Positions 1 to 4,498 of a stretch of 5,217 nt of DNA are shown piece by piece; position 1 is the first letter of the stretch, and the number at the start of each line of letters is the position of its first letter. The position numbers and the translations under genes are program-made. Under the pieces are notes generated by a model. That model saw nothing but the letters and a program-made list of their open reading frames with translations. It had not been told where the DNA came from and searched no databases. The stretch spans positions 1 to 5,217 of the forward strand of contig JAIPFN010000083.1 in assembly GCA_021736615.1 (NCBI GenBank), in the 5' to 3' direction. Source of the stretch: Phycisphaerae bacterium (GTDB lineage: Bacteria > Planctomycetota > Phycisphaerae > Sedimentisphaerales > Anaerohalosphaeraceae).

Positions 1-1
1 A

Positions 2-97
2 GTCACCCCAGCTATCTTCGAGTTCATCTGCTGCACAATAACTACATGTCAGGCACAATAAGGTAGATAATACAAAAAAACGCTTCAAATCAAACAT
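2..97 (-). CDS. N-terminus of an exported protein of unknown function (partial, runs off left edge)
   Basis: This is the start of a leftward gene; 32 codons are visible before the window ends, with no stop. The reading begins MFDLKRFFVL and ends DELEDSWGD. It is a textbook signal peptide: basic residues K5 and R6, a hydrophobic core at about residues 7-17, and a plausible signal peptidase I site after C21-A22-A23, before D24. Three cysteines (15, 18, 21) lie in or near the core, but none sits in an acceptable lipobox, so secretion rather than lipidation is favoured. The ATG at 95-97 is chosen because GGGAG (complement of 105-109) lies 7 bases upstream. A good promoter on the same strand is at 229-258, giving a leader of about 125 bases. 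The mature domain is outside the window, so no function can be assigned. Confidence 0.75.
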   Translation of the reverse strand, partial: MFDLKRFFVLSTLLCLTCSYCAADELEDSWGD

Positions 98-228
98 CAA
101 ATATCTCCCGAGACTATATTTAATTGCAAAAAGTTGAAATCTCTATAAACACCGGCACTTCTAAGGTGATCGTTGATTTAGTACAAAAACACCCCTGACT
201 ACAATCCCCAGACTTTAGGGACTGACTT

Positions 229-258
229 ATTATAACAAACACCTTAAACTATTGCCAA
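229..258 (-). promoter_or_regulatory. Sigma70-type promoter for the leftward exported-protein gene
   Basis: Read on the minus strand, TTGGCA (complement of 253-258, five of six matches to the -35 consensus) and TATAAT (complement of 229-234, perfect -10) are separated by 18 bases. Transcription would start near 222 and leave a leader of roughly 125 bases before the ATG at 97. The promoter lies beyond the nadD stop, so the leftward gene can be expressed independently of nadD. No known riboswitch class was recognised in the leader. The two boxes are seen directly; activity is inferred. Confidence 0.6.
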
Positions 259-360
259 TATAATATTTATAGACTCACAAAAACAAGGTGAAACCAGGAT
301 TTACGACACCATGGCTCTATTTAGTCATGCTAAAGAGACAGACATTTCATGGCCACCTTA

Positions 361-975
361 TTAACGATAAAGTCCGTTTTCTACTATATAATCGGCAATT
401 TTAGGGTCGAGCATCATTGATAAGTCGGCTGAATCGGCGATTCTTTGACGAATTTCTGTGCTGCTAATCTCGATAAGTGGAGTATTAAGCGTATGTTTTT
501 CAAGCTTTTTTCTTCTGTCAATACCGATAATTTCATCAAGTCCGGTAAAATCAAGCCTGTCTCCGCCGGTTCTGGGCATAAATGACAAATAACAATTGTC
601 GATCAATTCGGATATTCTGTACCAGTTGCACAGTTCACCGACAGCGTCTGCACCTACGAGCCAGTAAAGTTTTGCCTGCGGCCCGAAAAGGTTCTTAAAA
701 TGCATAACGGTGTCTATGGTGTAACTGGGTTCTTTTCTTTGGAATTCGCAGTCACTTACCTCAAAATTCCTGTAACCTTCGACCGCAAGAGAAATCATCT
801 CGAATCTTTGGCTTTGATCGGCAGAGGGAATGTTTTTTTTATGGGGTGACCGCCGGGCAGGGATAAAGATAACCCGTTGCGCACCGATCTCATTCGCAGC
901 CGCATTCGCCACTTGAATATGGGCGTTATGAATGGGGTCGAATGTGCCGCCAAAAAGTATGATCTTTTCTTTCAT
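361..975 (-). CDS. nadD: Nicotinate-nucleotide adenylyltransferase
   Basis: NadD transfers AMP from ATP to nicotinic acid mononucleotide to make deamido-NAD, the penultimate cytoplasmic step of NAD synthesis. The 204-residue protein has the usual bacterial length (about 190-215). The nucleotidyltransferase signature GGTFDPIHNAH is at residues 9-19, with the HxxH pair at H16 and H19; the residue before the second His is Ala where Gly is usual. Other family motifs are PHKK at 44-47, SYTIDT at 84-89, WLVGAD at 105-110 and the C-terminal ATP-binding ISSTEIR at 170-176. The ATG at 973-975 starts right before the Rossmann-type first strand, so it must be close to the true start. No clear Shine-Dalgarno precedes it. 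A TATAAC box (complement of 1006-1011) is a weak -10 candidate without a convincing -35. It stands alone here, with 263 bases to the next leftward gene. Confidence 0.96.
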   Translation of the reverse strand: MKEKIILFGGTFDPIHNAHIQVANAAANEIGAQRVIFIPARRSPHKKNIPSADQSQRFEMISLAVEGYRNFEVSDCEFQRKEPSYTIDTVMHFKNLFGPQAKLYWLVGADAVGELCNWYRISELIDNCYLSFMPRTGGDRLDFTGLDEIIGIDRRKKLEKHTLNTPLIEISSTEIRQRIADSADLSMMLDPKIADYIVENGLYR

Positions 976-1423
976 AATGGTTAAAATCTTATAATTTTAA
1001 AAGGTGTTATACGGGTTTCGAACATTAAAAAATAACAACAATAAGCACTTTAATAAACTGTCGATTACATCAAGAGTTCTCATAAATTAACAATTATCTG
1101 TTGATTTGTTAGCTTTTTCTGGAAATTTTTAAAAAAAATAAAAAAAAATTAAAGTTTAAAAAACCGCTTATCGACAACGAATCATGGCGATAAAAAATAA
1201 TCCTAAAACTCTATGTGTCAAATTATGATGTTTTAAGTAAATTCCTCAAACTGCTCTAAAACAGCTTCATTGATATGTTTTAAGCAAGTATAAAAAAACG
1301 CCTGAGAAATATTTGACAATATAAAACCATTTTCCAATGCTCAAATCGCTTAATGAAAGCTGAAACTCAAAACGTAATCAGCGTCGATTGTGAACCGACA
1401 GAAAAAAAAATTATAAAGGATCG

Positions 1424-1468
1424 TTGCATTTTCTGACGATAAACATGTATAATTAGAGCACTTATAAT
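1424..1468 (+). promoter_or_regulatory. Promoter region of the lysine-rich repeat protein gene
   Basis: TTGCAT at 1424-1429 is a half-match to the -35 consensus and is followed after 18 bases by a perfect -10, TATAAT, at 1448-1453. A second perfect TATAAT is at 1463-1468, but its -35 position is poor. A start near 1460 from the first box gives a leader of about 55 bases. A small inverted repeat, CACTT (1459-1463) and AAGTG (1470-1474), sits at the predicted transcription start. The boxes are seen; their use is inferred. Confidence 0.5.
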
Positions 1469-1497
1469 GAAGTGTTTTAAAGTTTTGATAATTGCCG

Positions 1498-1509
1498 AAA
1501 GGAGGTGAT
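1498..1509 (+). promoter_or_regulatory. Exceptionally strong Shine-Dalgarno sequence
   Basis: AAAGGAGGTGAT is the complement of the standard bacterial 16S rRNA 3' tail (ATCACCTCCTTT) over all 12 bases. The GGAGG core ends 9 bases before the ATG at 1515. No other gene in the window has more than 5-7 matching bases. It fixes the start of the 72-residue protein and argues strongly that this low-complexity frame is translated, probably at a high rate. Confidence 0.85.
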
Positions 1510-1514
1510 TACAG

Positions 1515-1733
1515 ATGGCAAAAAAGAAAGTTGCGAAAAAGAAAGTAGCTAAGAAGAAAGTCGCGAAGAAGAAAGTCGCGAAGAAAGTAGCTAAGAAGAA
1601 AGTCGCGAAGAAAAAAGTAGCTAAGAAGAAAGTCGCGAAGAAAGTCGCAAAGAAAAAAGTAGCTAAAAAGAAAGTAACTAAGAAAAAAGTTACTAAGAAA
1701 ACAGCTAAAAAGAAAGCAACGAAGAAAAAATAA
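1515..1733 (+). CDS. Lysine-rich AKKKV-repeat, histone-H1-like DNA-binding protein
   Basis: The 72-residue product is built almost wholly from AKKKV pentads: after Met1 there are 15 units, 11 of five residues and four of four (AKKV twice, TKKT and a final TKKK). Composition is 42 Lys, 13 Ala, 12 Val, 4 Thr and the initiator Met, so 58% lysine with no acidic or aromatic residue. Such proteins resemble the C-terminal tail of eukaryotic histone H1 and bacterial H1-like proteins (Chlamydia Hc1/Hc2, Bordetella BpH1), which bind and compact DNA; that role is inferred here. There is no globular domain. A 24-base coding block recurs exactly at 1545, 1587 and 1617, so the gene grew by recent internal duplication; thr replaces Ala towards the C-terminus. 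It is a single-gene unit with its own promoter, a near-ideal ribosome binding site and an intrinsic terminator. The long frame on the opposite strand is a mirror of the repeats. An RNA-binding role is an alternative. Confidence 0.85.
   Translation: MAKKKVAKKKVAKKKVAKKKVAKKVAKKKVAKKKVAKKKVAKKVAKKKVAKKKVTKKKVTKKTAKKKATKKK
1545..1640 (+). repeat. Exact 24-base repeats inside the lysine-rich gene
   Basis: Three identical 24-base copies lie at 1545-1568, 1587-1610 and 1617-1640, each beginning GTAGCTAAGAAG and encoding VAKKKVAK. The spacings of 42 and 30 bases are whole numbers of codons. Codon pairing is preserved throughout: GTA is followed by GCT or ACT, whereas GTC is followed by GCG or GCA. 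This points to duplication of two-unit blocks rather than independent selection of each codon. Copy number is likely to vary between strains. Confidence 0.85.
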
Positions 1734-1761
1734 TTGATTGTTTTTTCATTCAAGCGAAATT

Positions 1762-1799
1762 GGAAGGTTCTCATGCCACGGCAGGACCTTCCTTTTTTT
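1762..1799 (+). terminator. Intrinsic terminator of the lysine-rich protein gene
   Basis: GGAAGGTTCT (1762-1771) pairs with AGGACCTTCC (1783-1792) as a 10-bp stem with one G-U pair and an 11-base loop, followed at once by seven T residues (1793-1799). It begins 28 bases after the stop codon at 1733. This is a canonical rho-independent terminator for rightward transcription. Confidence 0.9.
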
Positions 1800-1836
1800 G
1801 TACACTGAAGTAGAATTCCCATAGACTGAATTCGAA

Positions 1837-1874
1837 ATAATCGGCAATAATCGGCTGTAATCGGCGATTATTGC
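1837..1874. repeat. Phased TAATCGGC repeats with an overlapping inverted repeat
   Basis: TAATCGGC occurs three times with an exact 10-base period, at 1838-1845, 1848-1855 and 1858-1865. Overlapping them, GCAATAATCG (1844-1853) and CGATTATTGC (1865-1874) form a perfect 10-bp inverted repeat around an 11-base loop. There is no T-tract on either side, so it is not an ordinary terminator. Parts of this segment match the 3' end of nadD (388-399 and 425-442). The function is unknown; a protein site, an RNA hairpin or a duplication relic are all possible. Confidence 0.6.
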
Positions 1875-1900
1875 TCAAATCAGTTAAAAATCCTTAGCAA

Positions 1901-1945
1901 TCGGGAGGATTCATTTACACCGCTTAATGAACACTCCCCTCCCGA
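1901..1945 (-). terminator. Possible terminator hairpin of the EEP-family gene
   Basis: TCGGGAGG (1901-1908) is complementary to CCTCCCGA (1938-1945). Inside it, TTCATT (1910-1915) pairs with AATGAA (1926-1931). Together they make a long interrupted hairpin beginning about 52 bases past the stop of the leftward gene. Five T residues follow on the minus strand (complement of 1886-1890), but only after a 10-base gap, so efficiency as an intrinsic terminator is doubtful. Confidence 0.4.
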
Positions 1946-1997
1946 CAGGCCCTGCGTTTTCGCCCACTTTTGACTATCAAGACTGAAAACAATATAA

Positions 1998-2987
1998 TCA
2001 ATGAATTGCCTTAACCTTATTGGTGCTTTCTTGCGTCAAATAAGTTGTTGCCTCGGAACCTTTGCTGTCAAAGGCAATTGTCGCTACGACGGGAAAATGA
2101 TCCGAGGGATACTTGCCTTTGACGTTATACCGGTCAATCTTGACATCCAAAACTTTCGCACTTGCGCAAACGGGCATATGGTCGATCCGCGGACCGTTGA
2201 CCGTACCGTTAAAACCGTGTCGCGTTCCAGTACCGTCGGTCTGTCCGGGATGGATCGACTCGAATGCGTCAAACATCTTCGGGTAAGAGGTATTACAGCC
2301 GTATTGACATAGGAATTCCATCGCCGGATTATCGATCTCCATATTGAAATCGCCCATTACGATGAACGGATCGTCTGTCTTACGTTCACCGATCATTTTT
2401 GCCAGCAGCTCGACACTCTTTGCACGAGACTTCTGCGACAGGTTGTCCAGGTGGACATTATAAACATAAAGACCGTCGGTCGAGTCTTTTTCGGTGAGGT
2501 AAACCCAACTGCAAATACGCGGAGGGATGTTGCCCCAACCCTTAGAACCGGGCCTGGAAGGTTTGTTAGAGAACCAGAATGTCCCCGAGTCAATCAACTG
2601 GAAACGATCCTTGCGGTAAAGTATCGCACAGCTTTCGCCTTTGGTCTTACCATTGCTCCGCCCTGCCGTATAACACGAGTACTGCGGCAAAGCACTATCG
2701 AGGTAACGCACCTGCTTGTTGAGGGCCTCCTGAAGGCCTACCACGTCTGGGGCATTTCTTGTTATCGTATCGGCGGCAATCTTCTTGCGGCCGCCCCATC
2801 CGTGACCAAACACGTCAAGAAAAGTGTCAACGCGAACATTAAAAGTCATCGCTTTTACAACGCCCCTGATGTCCTGACCGGCATAAGAATCTACTGCTTT
2901 AGAATCTACTGCTTTCTGCCCAGCTGGACAAACACCTGCGATTAAAATAAATACAATTGCCAACATTACCGAAACGGTTTTATTCAT
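1998..2987 (-). CDS. Secreted endonuclease/exonuclease/phosphatase (EEP) family protein
   Basis: A 329-residue member of the metal-dependent EEP fold (DNase I, exonuclease III, sphingomyelinase, inositol phosphatase). Residues 1-22 are a signal peptide (MNKT, a hydrophobic core at 5-19, a likely cut after A22), so it acts outside the cytoplasm. The fold covers about 44-306. The catalytic motifs are complete and in order: TFNVR (N50), GLQE (E87), YNVHLD (H179, D181), GDFN (D213, N215), RIDH (D269) and SDHFPV (D296, H297). The signatures YRKDRF (124-129), SGTFWFS (134-140), GSKGW (147-151) and PRICSW (156-161) fit the EEP-1-type subfamily of stand-alone secreted enzymes. Phosphodiesters or phosphomonoesters are the expected substrates; nuclease, lipase and sugar-phosphatase activities cannot be told apart. 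The ATG at 2985-2987 directly precedes the signal peptide; only a weak purine-rich site lies upstream. A five-residue KAVDS unit is duplicated at 25-34. The gene is divergent from the lipoprotein pair and convergent with the lysine-rich gene. Confidence 0.9.
   Translation of the reverse strand: MNKTVSVMLAIVFILIAGVCPAGQKAVDSKAVDSYAGQDIRGVVKAMTFNVRVDTFLDVFGHGWGGRKKIAADTITRNAPDVVGLQEALNKQVRYLDSALPQYSCYTAGRSNGKTKGESCAILYRKDRFQLIDSGTFWFSNKPSRPGSKGWGNIPPRICSWVYLTEKDSTDGLYVYNVHLDNLSQKSRAKSVELLAKMIGERKTDDPFIVMGDFNMEIDNPAMEFLCQYGCNTSYPKMFDAFESIHPGQTDGTGTRHGFNGTVNGPRIDHMPVCASAKVLDVKIDRYNVKGKYPSDHFPVVATIAFDSKGSEATTYLTQESTNKVKAIH
2886..2915 (-). repeat. 15-base tandem duplication behind the signal peptide
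   Basis: AGAATCTACTGCTTT is present twice, head to tail and without mismatch, at 2886-2900 and 2901-2915. In the EEP protein it encodes KAVDS-KAVDS at residues 25-34, in the linker between the signal peptide and the catalytic domain. The perfect identity suggests a recent, in-frame slippage event. Confidence 0.9.
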
Positions 2988-3045
2988 ACTACGATCTTTC
3001 TGTAACTAGAGTTTGAGCGTCTGGACACCCGTTAGTTAATAATAA

Positions 3046-3070
3046 GGAAACTCCCTCTCCTATAGTTTCC
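3046..3070. repeat. Perfect inverted repeat in the divergent promoter region
   Basis: GGAAACT (3046-3052) and AGTTTCC (3064-3070) are exact reverse complements separated by 11 bases. The half-sites are 18 bases apart centre to centre, which would suit a dimeric regulator on one DNA face, or a small hairpin in the leader of the EEP gene. Its role is not known. Confidence 0.5.
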
Positions 3071-3196
3071 ACGCAAACGGTTATACGCAATTCATACAAG
3101 AGAGTCTTAAAAAATTTCAGAAATCCGGAAAAATTTCAAGAAAAAGGATAACGGGATTAACCCTAAAAGCGTAAGGAGTAATTCGTAAGGCGTATC

Positions 3197-3234
3197 GCCG
3201 GCGGCAATAATATTCTCCCCGGCTTTTCTTTTTT
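3197..3234 (+). terminator. Terminator-like hairpin ahead of the lipoprotein genes (possible attenuator)
   Basis: GCCGG (3197-3201) plus GG (3203-3204, after a one-base bulge) pairs with CCCCGGC (3217-3223), leaving a 12-base loop, and is followed directly by TTTTCTTTTTT (3224-3234). No rightward gene lies before it, so it cannot simply end an upstream operon. A second small hairpin, GGCG-TAT-CGCC (3189-3199), shares three bases with its left arm and so competes with it. A leader attenuator or the end of a small RNA both fit. Confidence 0.5.
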
Positions 3235-3296
3235 GTATAAGTCGCAGCATGATTTTGCCGAATTGATGGTGATATTATTTTAAGGGGGCAGATTAA

Positions 3297-4427
3297 ATGG
3301 GAGACAGTAGAACATCCGCACTGGATTTTCCAAAGATATATCTTGTGAAATCCATCTGTATGCTGACAGTCAGCAGAGTCGTATTACTAATGATCACAGT
3401 CGCTATTTTCATCGGCGGCTGTCAAAAAAATGATCAGCCGAAATTCCGGGTCGGTTCCTTTTTCGGATCTCCGATGGGCATGACCTTTACCGACCCTAAT
3501 AATCTCGGTACTCATAGCAGCAACGGCGAAAAACGCAAAGACGAAAAGACCGGCATGGTCTATACCTGCAAGGGCGGATTTATCGACATGGGCCATCTAA
3601 GGGAAGGAATCGACAGGACGGCATTTTTGACTGAACTGACAAAGAAAAATCTCTCGGAAGGTAAAACCGAATTCAACTTCAAAATCATAGAACCTTCGGT
3701 ATACTGGGTTAAAATAACACTCCCCGGCGACTGGGAAGATAAAACCGAAGCAAGCAAAACAAAAATAATCAACGAGGCATCGATCTATCTGGGCCAATAC
3801 TTCGCCCATACCAGCATGATCTGGCACGAGATAATAACCTGGTACGGGTACTCGTCTACGGGTATTTTCCCGGAAAACATCTCGTCATTTTCATGGGAAG
3901 ACACGTATTCGGACATCATGGGCACATGCATTGCCGTCGAGGCACTGCTTACAGACAGCAGCAACTTCGACATGGCGGTCACAAGACTCATCAACCGAAC
4001 CATGCTGGAACTCGACGCCCAGTCGCCCAAAGTAGCCAGGCAAGCCGCAGAACAGATCAAAGGAAAATGGTTTACCGGCAACATGTATATTTTCGTCGCC
4101 ATGAAAAAACACAATTTCGACGTAGGTTTCGGCGACGGATCCGTCACCCCGCTGCTGGTTCCCGGAATTTGCCCCGATGCTAAACCGCTGCCCTGCCCTA
4201 CGCCGGATATGAAGTTTCTTAAACGGCTTGGTATAAAACTGCAACTCGAGATCGAACCAAAATCATTGGAAAGAAAAAAAATATTCAATGAGATCAACCT
4301 CGCAAAAGATAAAGATCGAATGATACCAAGTATCCACTTCCCACTAATAATCGGAGAGCTCAGAAGGAAAGTGATTGCTAACATGGGAGAGAATAGTTCC
4401 CGATTAAACGCTATGGGAAAAGAATAA
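3297..4427 (+). CDS. Lipoprotein resembling the DUF4056 family, first of a paralogous pair
   Basis: A 376-residue predicted lipoprotein of unknown function. R27 precedes a hydrophobic stretch (28-39) and a lipobox I-G-G before C42; the +2 residue is Gln, not Asp, so outer-membrane sorting is expected if the Lol rule applies. The start at 3297 has a good AAGGGGG (3282-3288) 8 bases upstream, but gives a 41-residue leader; an ATG at 3360 (Met22) would give an ordinary 20-residue signal peptide yet lacks a Shine-Dalgarno. The body has GMVYTCKGG (86-94), D97-x2-H100-x-R102, IWHEIITWYG (175-184) and FSWEDTYS (198-205), and later KGKWFTGN (255-262) and VPGIC (288-292). These resemble, from memory, the DUF4056 family of bacterial secreted proteins; no activity is known to me. 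The same motifs recur in the next gene, 71 bases downstream with no terminator between, so the two are probably co-transcribed. Confidence 0.8.
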   Translation: MGDSRTSALDFPKIYLVKSICMLTVSRVVLLMITVAIFIGGCQKNDQPKFRVGSFFGSPMGMTFTDPNNLGTHSSNGEKRKDEKTGMVYTCKGGFIDMGHLREGIDRTAFLTELTKKNLSEGKTEFNFKIIEPSVYWVKITLPGDWEDKTEASKTKIINEASIYLGQYFAHTSMIWHEIITWYGYSSTGIFPENISSFSWEDTYSDIMGTCIAVEALLTDSSNFDMAVTRLINRTMLELDAQSPKVARQAAEQIKGKWFTGNMYIFVAMKKHNFDVGFGDGSVTPLLVPGICPDAKPLPCPTPDMKFLKRLGIKLQLEIEPKSLERKKIFNEINLAKDKDRMIPSIHFPLIIGELRRKVIANMGENSSRLNAMGKE

Positions 4428-4498
4428 TGTCGAATTTTCGCCCTAATCCCGCATTTTTAACAAAATACAACGAATTAACAATAATATGGAGAATTGCG

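Larger units (their letters stand above)
976..1514. other. AT-rich intergenic region between nadD and the lysine-rich protein gene
   Basis: This 539-base divergent gap holds no convincing gene on either strand. Its left half would carry the nadD promoter. A dense run of A- and T-tracts fills about 1122-1163 and is likely to be bent or easily melted DNA. A single DnaA-box-like TTATCGACA (eight of nine matches) follows at 1168-1176. ATGTTTTAAG occurs at 1228-1237 and 1275-1284, and its core TGTTTTAA again at 1473-1480. A perfect -35 hexamer TTGACA at 1313-1318 has no -10 at a proper distance. The right end holds the promoter and ribosome binding site of the downstream gene. Confidence 0.6.
2988..3296. 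other. Divergent intergenic region between the EEP gene and the lipoprotein pair
   Basis: This 309-base gap must hold promoters for both directions, but no pair of good -35/-10 boxes was found for either. It contains a perfect 7-bp inverted repeat (3046-3052 with 3064-3070), a direct repeat AAAAATTTCA (3110-3119 and 3129-3138, 19 bases apart), and a rightward terminator-like hairpin at 3197-3234. AAGGAG at 3173-3178 resembles a ribosome binding site, but no start codon follows at a useful distance. No gene was recognised. Confidence 0.55.

Noticed and set aside
285..359. Long-range pairing AAGGTG (285-290) with CACCTT (354-359) downstream of nadD
   Set aside because: The loop is large and there is no T-tract, so it is not a convincing terminator; short complementary hexamers occur by chance.
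311..364. A 17-codon plus-strand frame (MALFSHAKE...) ending over the nadD stop
   Set aside because: Only AGGA at poor spacing precedes it, and it has no promoter or recognisable peptide class; too short to support.
1168..1176. Replication origin suggested by the AT-rich stretch and one DnaA-like box
   Set aside because: Only a single imperfect box was found and no dnaA, dnaN or similar gene is nearby.
1313..1318. Perfect TTGACA -35 hexamer
   Set aside because: No -10-like hexamer lies 16-19 bases downstream.
1367..1822. A 151-codon minus-strand frame rich in Phe, Ala and Thr opposite the lysine-rich gene
   Set aside because: It is the mirror of the AAG/AAA-rich repeats, has no ribosome binding site, and runs through the terminator; the plus frame has a 12-base Shine-Dalgarno.
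3173..3178. AAGGAG as the ribosome binding site of a leader peptide
   Set aside because: No ATG, GTG or TTG follows at a workable distance before the terminator-like hairpin.
3785..4384. A 199-codon minus-strand frame opposite the first lipoprotein gene
   Set aside because: Shadow of the real gene: no ribosome binding site or family motifs, and the plus frame is supported by its paralogue.
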